Positions 16,410 to 24,432 of a DNA stretch of 56,562 bases are shown piece by piece. The translations under genes and the position numbers were made by a program. Every line of letters begins with the position of its first letter. Position 1 is the first letter of the stretch. The DNA lies in contig CACHPB010000008.1 of NCBI GenBank assembly GCA_902581585.1, positions 1 through 56,562 of the forward strand, read 5' to 3'. The stretch comes from an uncultured Pelagibacteraceae bacterium (GTDB lineage: Bacteria > Pseudomonadota > Alphaproteobacteria > Pelagibacterales > Pelagibacteraceae). The notes beneath the pieces were generated by a model. The model saw nothing but the letters and a program-made list of their open reading frames with translations. It searched no databases and was not told the origin of the DNA.

Positions 16410-17474
16410 GTGAAAAAAATAATATACGTTTTAATTCTTTTTTTCGTATTTGCCTCAAAATCGTATTCACAAAACTTTAAATTAGAAAAATTAGTTAACC
16501 TAGATTCACCTTGGGGATCCTCTTTTATTAATAGTAATGAAATAATAATTACAGAAAAAAGCGGCAAAATAAAAATTGTAAATATTTTATCTAGAGAAGT
16601 TCAAGAAATTAGTCATCAACTTAACTTTGTTGTCCATGGTCAAGGAGGCTTATTAGATATTATTCATAAAGACAATAATATTTGGATTTCATATACTGAA
16701 GATAGAGGTGGATATAAAACTAGCACTTCTATTGCAAAAGCAGAATTTAATAGGAAACAATTAAACTTTAAAAATATTTTTCAAGCAAATCCCCCAATAG
16801 ACTCTGGTTATCATTTTGGATCGAGATTAGTTATCAAAGATAATTTTATATTTGCTTCTGCGGGTGAGAGAGGACAAGGTATGATTGCACAAGACGCCTC
16901 AAAGCATCCAGGTAGTATTATAAGAATTCATTTAGATGGAAGTATACCAAAAGATAATCCAAAGTTTGAGGGTATGGTAGATTGGTTGCCAGAGATTTAT
17001 CAAATTGGAATTAGAAATCCTCAAGGGATGGCACTTTCTGAATTTGATGGAAAAGTTTACATGAGTAATCATGGGGCAAAAGGTGGAGATTGGTTCGGAG
17101 AAGTTAAAAAAGGTGAAAATTATGGATGGAAAATTTTAGGATGGGGAGGAACCAATTATTCTGGAATTCCAATTGGCCCAAAATGGAAACCTGGATTTAC
17201 AAAAGCTATTCAATATTGGGTACCCTCAATAGCAACTAGCGCAATAACTATTTATAAAGGTGACGAGTTTAATGAGTGGAATAGTCATGCTTTAATCACT
17301 TCTTTAAAAGATAAATCCTTAAGAAAACTGATATTTGAAGACTTATCAAATGTAAAAGAAGAGGTTATTTTTAAAAATAAAATTGGAAGAATTAGAGACA
17401 TTCAAGTACATCCCTCTAACGGAAAAATTTATTTTTTATCTCAAGATGCTTTATGGTTAATGCAAAGAAAATAG
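16410..17474 (+). CDS. PQQ-dependent aldose sugar dehydrogenase-like protein (exported)
   Basis: This is a six-bladed propeller of the glucose/sorbosone dehydrogenase family (YliI/Asd type). Visible segments are VHGQGGLLDI, the HFGSRLV segment, IRNPQGMAL, MSNHGAKGGD and GENYGWKILGWGG. An upstream ATG at 16374 would give a leaderless, SDR-overlapping N-terminus; the GTG at 16410 gives a clean signal peptide (KKIIYVLILFFVF...SYSQ), so it is preferred (354 residues). The enzyme would oxidise sugars in the periplasm, passing electrons to the respiratory chain. No PQQ biosynthesis gene is in the window, so the cofactor source is open. Confidence 0.85.
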   Translation: MKKIIYVLILFFVFASKSYSQNFKLEKLVNLDSPWGSSFINSNEIIITEKSGKIKIVNILSREVQEISHQLNFVVHGQGGLLDIIHKDNNIWISYTEDRGGYKTSTSIAKAEFNRKQLNFKNIFQANPPIDSGYHFGSRLVIKDNFIFASAGERGQGMIAQDASKHPGSIIRIHLDGSIPKDNPKFEGMVDWLPEIYQIGIRNPQGMALSEFDGKVYMSNHGAKGGDWFGEVKKGENYGWKILGWGGTNYSGIPIGPKWKPGFTKAIQYWVPSIATSAITIYKGDEFNEWNSHALITSLKDKSLRKLIFEDLSNVKEEVIFKNKIGRIRDIQVHPSNGKIYFLSQDALWLMQRK

Positions 17475-17489
17475 TATATATTAAAATTT

Positions 17490-18593
17490 ATGGATGATGT
17501 CGTCATAGTTGGTGGAGGTATAATAGGCGCTGCTACTGCATACTTTTTATCAATGGAAGGTAGAAAAGTTAAGGTAATTGAGAGAGACCCTACATATAAG
17601 ACTGCCTCATTTCCTTTGTCTTTAGGTGGATTTAGAAGACAATTTTTTCAAAAAGAAAATATACTTTTAGGTAAGTTTGCTAGAGAATTCATTTTTAAAA
17701 TACCAGAATTGTTAAAAACAAAAAAAAATCCAAACCCAACGGCAAGCATGGTTCCTAATGGATACCTTTTAATGTTTGGACCAGAACATGCAGAGGAACA
17801 ATATAAAGCTTTGGAAAATCATAGAGAATGCGATGCTGGTACAAAAAATATTAAAGGTTCAGAATTAAATAAAATTTTTCCATATATAAATAACGAAGGT
17901 ATAGAAACAGCTACATATACTGATAATAAAAGTGAAGGTTGGATTGATCCTTTTATGTTTCATAGTGCTTTAAAAAGTAAAGCAATTGAGTTAGGCGCAG
18001 AGTTTCTTAAAGGTGAGGTTAAAAATTTGTCTGAGATAAATGCAAAAACTATCATTTCAGCAGCAGGATGTTGGACTAAAGAATTGTTATCAGATATTCC
18101 AGTTGAACCACAAAAGCACACTGTATTTCGAGTTAAATGTCCAAAACATTTTCCTGATATGCCACTAACTGGAGATTTAACAACAGGTGTATATTGGAGA
18201 CCAGAGGGTAAAGAGTTCTTAGCAGGTTCACCTATATCTGTATTTGATGCGAAAGATTTAGAACCAGCATGGAATGATTTTGAAGAATTAGTTTGGCCTG
18301 CTCTGGCAAAAAGAGTTCCAGCCTTTGAAGAACTAAAATTAACCGGTGGTTGGGCAGGATTTTATGATTGTAATAAACTTGATAACAACGCAGTTGTAGG
18401 CAAACATCCAAAATATGACAATGTTTATTTAGCCTCTGGTTTCACTGGAAGAGGTTTAATGCAGGCACCAGGTATTGGAAGGGCTCTGACTGAATTGATC
18501 ACAACAGGTAGCTACCAATCAATAGATATAAGTGTTTTTGATGTAGAAAGAGTTTTAAAAAGTAATGCTAGACCGGAACCTTACGTTTTATAA
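17490..18593 (+). CDS. FAD-dependent oxidoreductase, DAO family (sarcosine/D-amino-acid oxidase-like)
   Basis: The 367-residue flavoprotein has the N-terminal FAD motif VVIVGGGIIGAATAYFL (residues 4-20) and the Glu of VIERD. GGFRRQF resembles FOXRED1 and related amine oxidases. ISAAGCWTKELL and the C-terminal VYLASGFTGRGLMQAPGIGRAL complete the FAD fold. The likely substrate is a secondary amine or N-methyl/D-amino acid; it cannot be named from sequence. It lies 15 bases after the sugar dehydrogenase. Its 3' end overlaps the stop of the convergent 59-residue peptide gene by 6 bases. Confidence 0.86.
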   Translation: MDDVVIVGGGIIGAATAYFLSMEGRKVKVIERDPTYKTASFPLSLGGFRRQFFQKENILLGKFAREFIFKIPELLKTKKNPNPTASMVPNGYLLMFGPEHAEEQYKALENHRECDAGTKNIKGSELNKIFPYINNEGIETATYTDNKSEGWIDPFMFHSALKSKAIELGAEFLKGEVKNLSEINAKTIISAAGCWTKELLSDIPVEPQKHTVFRVKCPKHFPDMPLTGDLTTGVYWRPEGKEFLAGSPISVFDAKDLEPAWNDFEELVWPALAKRVPAFEELKLTGGWAGFYDCNKLDNNAVVGKHPKYDNVYLASGFTGRGLMQAPGIGRALTELITTGSYQSIDISVFDVERVLKSNARPEPYVL

Positions 18594-18767
18594 TTTTTTA
18601 ATATAAACTCCTAGTATTCCGTTAAATATAGATACAGCTAAAATCAATAATTGTCCTTTAAACGAGTAAAATTCAAAAGATGGATAAAAACTTATCCCAA
18701 TTGAAAAAAAAAGATAAGTTAACACAAAAGGTCGATAAAATTTTTTTATAAAATTTAAAATTTTCAC
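18588..18767 (-). CDS. Small membrane protein (59 aa), GTG start
   Basis: This short frame was read by hand on the minus strand. GTG at 18767 follows the TAA of the EamA gene with no gap (TAAGTG) and the frame runs 59 codons to TAA at 18588. The product has a basic N-terminus (KILNFIKKFYRP) and two hydrophobic segments, FVLTYLFFSIGISF and LLILAVSIFNGILGVYI, with a KKL tail. The stop-start abutment suggests translational coupling with the permease. I do not recognise the family. Without this frame the 170 bases here would be empty, which is unusual in this genome. Confidence 0.6.
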   Translation of the reverse strand: MKILNFIKKFYRPFVLTYLFFSIGISFYPSFEFYSFKGQLLILAVSIFNGILGVYIKKL

Positions 18768-19616
18768 TTACTTTCTAGTTGCAATATAAACGCCAATTGT
18801 TGCAAGTATAAATCCTGCTATATCAATATTAGATAATTTTTCTCCTAAAAATAAATAGGCCATCACAGCTGTTGTAGGTGGGACAAGAAAAAATAATGTT
18901 GAAGTTTTACTTACCGAACCTGCTTTTATTAAAAACATTAAAATTGTAAAGGCTCCAAACGACACTAGAATAATCTGATGTGTCATCCCTAATAAAAATC
19001 CTGTTGTAAAATTTATATAAGGAGTTTCAAATATTGATATTAAAATTAAATTAAAAGAACAGCCCCCAAAAGCTTGAAATCCATTATTAACTGATAATGG
19101 GACATTACCACTTAGTTTTTTTTGCCACAAGGTTCCTGTAGTGATTGCAGCAAGGGCAATAAAACAAGTTACTAATCCATCTTTAGGAAACTCTTCTCCA
19201 AAATCTACTCCAAGTACTAGCAAAGAGCCTACAAAACCAAACGCAATACCAACCCACTGCCTCCATCCTATTACCTCTTTATAGATTGGTCCTGATAATA
19301 AATTAGTTAATATTGGTTGAAGAGTAACAATTAATGCTACAACACTTGCAGGAACTCCTACATGAAAGGCGTACCAACAACCACCAAGATATAATCCATG
19401 AAACAATACACCTGTAGTAATACTTTCTAGGACATATCTTATTTTTGTAAAAATTATTTCTTTTTTAAATAGTGCAAATAAAAAAAACCCTATAGTTACA
19501 ATTCCAAATCTAAAAGCAAGTGCTGCAAATGGAGATGCGTTCTGAACTATAATGTCACCTGATATGAATGCAGATGACCACAATAGTATAAATAGCAAAG
19601 GAAAGGTTTTTATCAT
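18768..19616 (-). CDS. EamA-family (DMT superfamily) permease
   Basis: The 282-residue protein has ten hydrophobic segments in two EamA halves. It starts with FPLLFILLWSSAFISGDIIV, a form typical of the RhtA/YdcZ-like metabolite exporters, and ends in a short basic tail (ATRK). The substrate is unknown. It is followed without a gap by the 59-residue membrane peptide and preceded, 32 bases upstream, by the MDR reductase on the same strand. The first Met is preferred because the first helix follows it directly. Confidence 0.88.
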   Translation of the reverse strand: MIKTFPLLFILLWSSAFISGDIIVQNASPFAALAFRFGIVTIGFFLFALFKKEIIFTKIRYVLESITTGVLFHGLYLGGCWYAFHVGVPASVVALIVTLQPILTNLLSGPIYKEVIGWRQWVGIAFGFVGSLLVLGVDFGEEFPKDGLVTCFIALAAITTGTLWQKKLSGNVPLSVNNGFQAFGGCSFNLILISIFETPYINFTTGFLLGMTHQIILVSFGAFTILMFLIKAGSVSKTSTLFFLVPPTTAVMAYLFLGEKLSNIDIAGFILATIGVYIATRK

Positions 19617-19648
19617 TTAAAGGATTTATATTGTCATAAATTTTTTAA

Positions 19649-20656
19649 TTAAATTTTGACAAGCATTTTACCAGTATTTTTTCCCTTTAATAAATCTATA
19701 AATGATTTTGGGGCACTCTCAATTCCTGTATAAATAGTTTCTTTAAATTTTATTTCACCTTTAGATAACCATTTCAACATATCAGTTTCAAATGGCTCTC
19801 TTTCATTTTCATGATCAAATATTAAAAATCCTTTAATGGTAAGTCTTTTAACAAGCACATGTGCCATATTTTTTATTCCAGATCCTGGTGTTGTTACATT
19901 CATCTGAGAAATTCTTCCACAAACAACTATACGACCAAAATTTTTCATTTGGAAAATTGCGGATTCCAAAAAATCACCTCCAACATTATCAAAATAAAGA
20001 TCAAATCCATCAGGACAAACGTCTTTAAAATGTAACACAAGATTTTCTACCTTTTTATAATTGAAAGCATAATCAACTTTTAATTCATTTTTTAACCAAT
20101 CAACTTTTTCATCAGAACCTGTACTAGCAATAACTTTACAACCAAGATTTTTCGCAATTTGACAAACTGTCGAACCAACACTCCCTCCAGCTGAAGATAC
20201 TAAAACTGTCTGCCCAGCTTTTAATTCTCCATGTTTTAATAATCCGATGTATGCAGTATGTCCTGTCATACCAAGAGGACCTAAATAGGATTGAATTGGC
20301 ATGTCAATAGCTTTAAGCTTTTTTAGTTTATCAGCACTGCAAACAAAATTGTCTCTCATACCCTGGCTGCTAAATACTAAATCTCCAACATTAAAACTTT
20401 TATCATTTGAAATCTCTACTTTGCCAATTGCATATCCTTCCATTTCCTCACCAATTTTAAATGGCGGTTTATAATTTTTTCTTTCGGTCATTCTTGCTCT
20501 CATATACGGATCAACTGATATCCATGAATTTGAGACTAATATATTTTTTTCCTTATTAATTGATATTTCTTTTGATTTTATCTCAAAATCAGTTTCTTTT
20601 GGTAACCCAGTTGGAATATAATTTTTTAAAGCTACATATTTGCTGATTATAGTCAC
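19649..20656 (-). CDS. NADP-dependent oxidoreductase, zinc-free MDR family (CurA/PTGR-like)
   Basis: The 335-residue medium-chain dehydrogenase/reductase has no zinc ligands. Typical segments are VSNSWISVDPYMRARM, the GPLGMTGHTAYIGL stretch, the NADP motif VLVSSAGGSVGSTVCQIAK (about residues 150-168), GFDLYFDNVGGDFLES and CGRISQMN. This branch reduces the carbon-carbon double bond of alpha,beta-unsaturated aldehydes and ketones. It may detoxify lipid-derived enals, in keeping with the oxidative-stress genes around it. Its start lies 2 bases after the end of msrA, so the two are probably one unit. Confidence 0.88.
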   Translation of the reverse strand: MTIISKYVALKNYIPTGLPKETDFEIKSKEISINKEKNILVSNSWISVDPYMRARMTERKNYKPPFKIGEEMEGYAIGKVEISNDKSFNVGDLVFSSQGMRDNFVCSADKLKKLKAIDMPIQSYLGPLGMTGHTAYIGLLKHGELKAGQTVLVSSAGGSVGSTVCQIAKNLGCKVIASTGSDEKVDWLKNELKVDYAFNYKKVENLVLHFKDVCPDGFDLYFDNVGGDFLESAIFQMKNFGRIVVCGRISQMNVTTPGSGIKNMAHVLVKRLTIKGFLIFDHENEREPFETDMLKWLSKGEIKFKETIYTGIESAPKSFIDLLKGKNTGKMLVKI

Positions 20657-20657
20657 T

Positions 20658-21236
20658 TTAAGACCCCCAAATATTATTTAATGTTGCCTCACGCCTACAA
20701 GCCTTTTTATATCTTAAATAATTTACAAAATTTATTTGGTAATAATCTTGATGGAAAGCTTCTGCTTTGTAAAATTTTTCAAATTCTCTAACGTAGGTTA
20801 CGACTTTTTTTTTAAATTTTTGTTCTATTTCCTTAATACTATTTTCTATTAAATCTTTTTGTTTCTCATTTTGATAAAATGCAACTGATCTATAACTATA
20901 TCCTTTGTCGCAAAACTGTCCTGCAGCATCAAATGGATCGATATTTACCCAGAATTCTTCTAAAAGTTTTTCATAGCTGACTACTTCTGGAACATATATC
21001 ACTTCAATAACTTCAAAATGACCTGTATTTCCATATGTGACCTCTTTGTAAGTTGGATTTTCTGTAGTGCCACCTGAGTACCCAGAAATAACTTTTGAAA
21101 CACCAAGAATATTTTCAAATGACTCCTCCATGCACCAAAAGCACCCACCAGCAAAATAAGCTCTTTCAAAATTTGGTGAATTTGCAAAGCTCGTTGAAGA
21201 AAGTAATAAGAAAATAATTGATAATAATTTTTTCAT
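20658..21236 (-). CDS. msrA: Peptide methionine-S-sulfoxide reductase, exported form
   Basis: MsrA reduces methionine-S-sulfoxide in proteins. Catalytic Cys lies in AYFAGGCFWCMEESFE (about residues 27-42), and further family segments are SGYSGGTTENPTYKEV, GNTGHFEVIEV and INPFDAAGQFCDKGYSYRS-like WVNIDPFDAAGQFCDKGYS. A likely resolving Cys is near the C-terminus (KKACRRE). Unlike the common cytoplasmic form it has a signal peptide (KKLLSIIFLLLSSTSFAN), so it should repair periplasmic proteins. The ATG is in the right arm of a hairpin at 21235-21276. The MDR reductase follows after 1 base. Confidence 0.94.
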   Translation of the reverse strand: MKKLLSIIFLLLSSTSFANSPNFERAYFAGGCFWCMEESFENILGVSKVISGYSGGTTENPTYKEVTYGNTGHFEVIEVIYVPEVVSYEKLLEEFWVNIDPFDAAGQFCDKGYSYRSVAFYQNEKQKDLIENSIKEIEQKFKKKVVTYVREFEKFYKAEAFHQDYYQINFVNYLRYKKACRREATLNNIWGS

Positions 21237-21276
21237 TAAAGGTAGCTATCTGGTAAATTCATAGCTTACCTTTAAT
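21235..21276 (-). promoter_or_regulatory. Hairpin covering the msrA start codon
   Basis: On the minus strand ATTAAAGGTAAGCTAT (21276-21261) can pair with ATAGCTACCTTTAAT (21249-21235), with one bulged base and an 11-base loop. The second arm contains the AT of the msrA ATG. No T run follows, so it is not a standard terminator for the upstream fdh gene. It could hide the msrA start from ribosomes until opened, or mark the fdh transcript's 3' end. Confidence 0.55.
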
Positions 21277-21293
21277 GATTTGTATTTAAAACT

Positions 21294-22493
21294 CTATTTT
21301 TTTTGATATTTTGCCGCTTCTTCAGAACCGCCAGTGGCGCTTCCTTTACTGTAAGAATGTGCACCCATACCTGCTAATTGTCCATCCTTAACAATTAGGT
21401 ATTGGTTACGTATTTCACGACCTTCAAAGAAACATTCCAAAATCTCTCTAACACCATCAGCATATCTAGCTTGCGCTGAAAGAGAAGTTCCAGAAGTATG
21501 AGGCGTCATTCCATGATTTGGCATTGTTCTCCAAACATGATCATTTGGTGCTGGTTGTGGAAACCATACATCACCAGCGTATCCACTTAATTGACCACTT
21601 TTTAACGCTTTAGCAATTGCGTCTCTGTTACAAATTTTACCTCTAGCAGTATTTACAATGTATGCACCTTTTTTCATTTTGCTAATCATTGCATCATCAA
21701 ATAAATTTTCTGTTTCAGGGTGTAGTGGACAGTTTATAGTTACCACATCACAAACTTTAACCATTGACTCTACTGTTTCATGAAAAGTTAAATTTAATTC
21801 TTTTTCTACTGATTCAGGTAATCTATGTCTATCAAAGTAATGAAGATGAACATCGAAAGGTTTCATTTTTCTTAAAGCATCTAGTCCAATTCTTCCAGCT
21901 GCAACAGTTCCAATATGCATTCCCTCAACGTCATAGGATCTTTGCACAGCATCTGCAATGTTCCAACCGCCTTCATTAACTATTCTATGTTGATTATGGT
22001 AATCTCTTACCAAAGATACAATCATCATTACAATATGTTCAGCAACTGATCTTGAGTTACAGAATGTGACCTCTACAACATCAATTTTATTATCCATTGC
22101 TGCTTGTAGATCTACGTGGTCTGACCCAATTCCTGCAGTTACAGCCATTTTTAAATTTTTTGCTTTTGCAATTCTCTCCTTAGTTAAATAATAAGGGAAG
22201 AAAGGTTGAGAGATCACTATATCCGCATCTACAATATGTTTATCAGCCTCGCATCCTTCTCCATCTTTACTATTTGTTACAATTAGCTCATGGCCATTAC
22301 TTTCCAAAAATTTTCTTAATCCTAACTCTCCAGATACACAGCCTAACAATTCTCCAGGTGTAAAATCTCTACCTTTTGGACTTGGTAAAGTCATTCCATC
22401 TGGGTATTTTTCTAGTTTTGGAAGATCTGATAAGGCATAAGACTTAGGCATACCGCCTTTAGGATCATCATATAACACACAAAGTACTTTCAT
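21294..22493 (-). CDS. fdh: NAD-dependent formate dehydrogenase
   Basis: The 399-residue single-subunit, metal-free enzyme of the D-2-hydroxyacid dehydrogenase family oxidises formate to CO2 with NAD+. Motifs are the N-terminal VLCVLYDDPKGG, AVTAGIGSDHVDL, VEVTFCNSRSVAEH, the NAD site TVAAGRIGLDAL with HYFDRHRLP, NCPLHPETENLFDD, NTARGKICNRDAI, and the formate-dehydrogenase-specific MTPHTSGTSLSAQARYADG carrying the catalytic His. It gives NADH from formate released in one-carbon metabolism. A strong Shine-Dalgarno site precedes it, suggesting high expression. Confidence 0.94.
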   Translation of the reverse strand: MKVLCVLYDDPKGGMPKSYALSDLPKLEKYPDGMTLPSPKGRDFTPGELLGCVSGELGLRKFLESNGHELIVTNSKDGEGCEADKHIVDADIVISQPFFPYYLTKERIAKAKNLKMAVTAGIGSDHVDLQAAMDNKIDVVEVTFCNSRSVAEHIVMMIVSLVRDYHNQHRIVNEGGWNIADAVQRSYDVEGMHIGTVAAGRIGLDALRKMKPFDVHLHYFDRHRLPESVEKELNLTFHETVESMVKVCDVVTINCPLHPETENLFDDAMISKMKKGAYIVNTARGKICNRDAIAKALKSGQLSGYAGDVWFPQPAPNDHVWRTMPNHGMTPHTSGTSLSAQARYADGVREILECFFEGREIRNQYLIVKDGQLAGMGAHSYSKGSATGGSEEAAKYQKK

Positions 22494-22497
22494 TTTA

Positions 22498-22503
22498 TCT
22501 CCT
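22498..22503 (-). promoter_or_regulatory. Strong Shine-Dalgarno site of fdh
   Basis: On the minus strand AGGAGA lies four bases before the fdh ATG (22493). Few genes in this window have such a clear site, so fdh is likely to be well translated. Confidence 0.65.
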
Positions 22504-22590
22504 AATTTTTAAGTTTAAAATCTCTCTCTATAGATATTTTCTAAACCAAGTCTAGCACAATTGGAACATCAATCAAATGAATAGTAAATG

Positions 22591-23052
22591 TTAAGGATAT
22601 TTCTTTTGAGCAACAAATTTATTTAGAAGAATTCCAAATACTATTATTATCAGACATCCAGTTAATATTGGTGACAAAAGATATTCAAACGATACTGACC
22701 CTAATATGACTATAATGGGGTTTCCACCTGCAGGTGGATGAGTTACATCTAAAAATATCATTAACCCAACTCCAAAACCTACAGCTAAAGGTATTAAGAT
22801 ATAAATAGGTAAGGGAATGTAATTATAAAATAAAATTCCAATTGCTGAAGTTACCAAGTGACCAAATAATATATTTTTTGGTTTAGCAAAAGGACTTTCA
22901 GGATAGCCGTACAAAAGAACCATTGAAGATCCAAATGAAGCAATTAAAAAAAGACCAAAATTGGTCTTATAGGTTAATAATGTTAAAATACCAATTGTTA
23001 TTGTAGAAAATAAAGCTGCTAAAAGTGACTTATAAATTTTATCTTTTGTCAT
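22591..23052 (-). CDS. HPP family membrane protein
   Basis: The 153-residue protein has four to five hydrophobic helices and the family's name motif in FLDVTHPPAGGNPIIVI (about residues 104-120), preceded by ASFGSSMVLLYGYPESPFAKPKN, the N-terminal HPP signature. Some HPP proteins are chloroplast or cyanobacterial nitrite transporters; the function of the short bacterial form is not settled. It is directly after the IscU-like gene (TAA immediately followed by ATG) and upstream of fdh by 97 bases of spacer on the other side. Confidence 0.88.
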   Translation of the reverse strand: MTKDKIYKSLLAALFSTITIGILTLLTYKTNFGLFLIASFGSSMVLLYGYPESPFAKPKNILFGHLVTSAIGILFYNYIPLPIYILIPLAVGFGVGLMIFLDVTHPPAGGNPIIVILGSVSFEYLLSPILTGCLIIIVFGILLNKFVAQKKYP

Positions 23053-23448
23053 TTATTCAATTATTTTTTTTAAAGCTTCAATTGGCAATGTTATACAATC
23101 TTTCCTAGCAAAATTTTTTTTATTAAAAATTTTTTTAAAATCTTTCCATTCATTAGGAAATAAAATGTTTTCTTTATCATTAAACTGTTCTAATAATTTT
23201 AAAAAATTTTTAATTTTGCTTTTACTTTTTCTTTTAAAATTTTTTGAAGCTATATTAGCTGATGCATTGCAATATATACAAGATTGAGATTGATAGGTAA
23301 AATCTTTAATCATATTATCTTTTATAATTAAAAAAATTTCAATCTCGTCTCCACAAATCTTACTTTTGAACTTTGTTGAATGAGTACAGTTTCCAATATA
23401 TTTGTTATTTTTGGTATCTGAAGCTAATTTTAAAATATTAATATCCAT
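23053..23448 (-). CDS. IscU/NifU-N-like iron-sulfur scaffold homologue
   Basis: The 131-residue protein shows the NifU N-terminal domain pattern with its three Cys regions: SKICGDEIEIFL, YQSQSCIYCNASANI and ARKDCITLPIEAL near the C-terminus. It resembles SufU/IscU-type scaffolds rather than an electron carrier. It is diverged, Lys-rich, and stands apart from any isc or suf genes; its only partner is the HPP membrane protein. It may assemble or hand over Fe-S or Zn in a specialised way. It is divergent from the DMT permease at 23526 (77-base spacer). Confidence 0.75.
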   Translation of the reverse strand: MDINILKLASDTKNNKYIGNCTHSTKFKSKICGDEIEIFLIIKDNMIKDFTYQSQSCIYCNASANIASKNFKRKSKSKIKNFLKLLEQFNDKENILFPNEWKDFKKIFNKKNFARKDCITLPIEALKKIIE

Positions 23449-23525
23449 TAATCTAAATTTTATTTGATTGTTATTATATAAATTTATATTTATATTTTCT
23501 TACTTCTTAAATAAAAAAATAGCAC

Positions 23526-24431
23526 ATGCTTGATTTAAAAAATCCAAAAGTAGCCATTCCAATTGTCCTAATAGCTGGAGTTTTTTGGTCATTTGGCCCT
23601 TATGTTGTAAGACACATCGATCAGCCGGACACAGTTCCATGGCAATATTTATTTACTAGAGGGTTAGTTATTTTTCTTTTACTAAATATGTATTTATTTC
23701 TTGAGGAGGGAAAAGACTTTTACAAAAACTATTTCAAGGTAGGTATATCTGGCGTTGTAGGAGGAATTGGCTTAGGAACTGCAATGATTACGTTCATATG
23801 GTCTATAACTAATACTACTGCAGCTATAACATTGCTTTGTCTTGCTGCTATGCCATTTATAACTGCTTTGTTAGGTTTTTTATTCCTAAAAGAAAAAATC
23901 TCTTTAACAGTGTGGGTTGCAATAATAGTAGCTGCAGCTGGTATATGTATAATGGCTTTTGATAATTCAGAACAAAATACTTTGCTTGGACTTGTATTTG
24001 GACTTACCTCTGCACTGGGTTTCTCAATTTTTTCAGTTTCACTTAGATGGAGAAAAGAAACACCAAAATTTACCACTGTTGCATTGGCTGGATTATTTTG
24101 TTTTTTGTTTTCTGCAGTGATGCTTATGAGTAATGGCGCTAGCTTTTTATCTACTGGTAAAAATGAAGCTTTATTTGCAACTCATGGAACTCTAGTTTGC
24201 TTGGGTTTGATCTTATATTCAATTGGATCTAAAAACATTCCTGCTGCAGATCTAACTTTACTGTCTTTAACTGAGGTCATAGGTGGTATTTTTTGGGTAT
24301 GGTTGCCATGGCTTGGAATTAATGAAGTGCCATCAACAAATACTATAATTGGTGGGTTTTTTATTTTTATGTCAATTTTCTATTATAGTTTAATAATGCA
24401 ATCAAATAGAAGATTTATAGGTTTAAATTAG
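23526..24431 (+). CDS. EamA-family (DMT superfamily) permease, amidinotransferase operon
   Basis: The 301-residue protein has ten hydrophobic helices in two EamA halves (VAIPIVLIAGVFWSFGPYVV at the start, FLFLKEKISLTVWVAIIVAA at the end of the first). The second half includes LTLLSLTEVIGGIFWVWLPW. It is spaced one base from the amidinotransferase gene, so the two are surely co-transcribed. Import of a precursor or export of the guanidino product are both possible. It resembles the permeases at 8052 and 36010 in overall pattern. Confidence 0.88.
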   Translation: MLDLKNPKVAIPIVLIAGVFWSFGPYVVRHIDQPDTVPWQYLFTRGLVIFLLLNMYLFLEEGKDFYKNYFKVGISGVVGGIGLGTAMITFIWSITNTTAAITLLCLAAMPFITALLGFLFLKEKISLTVWVAIIVAAAGICIMAFDNSEQNTLLGLVFGLTSALGFSIFSVSLRWRKETPKFTTVALAGLFCFLFSAVMLMSNGASFLSTGKNEALFATHGTLVCLGLILYSIGSKNIPAADLTLLSLTEVIGGIFWVWLPWLGINEVPSTNTIIGGFFIFMSIFYYSLIMQSNRRFIGLN

Positions 24432-24432
24432 T

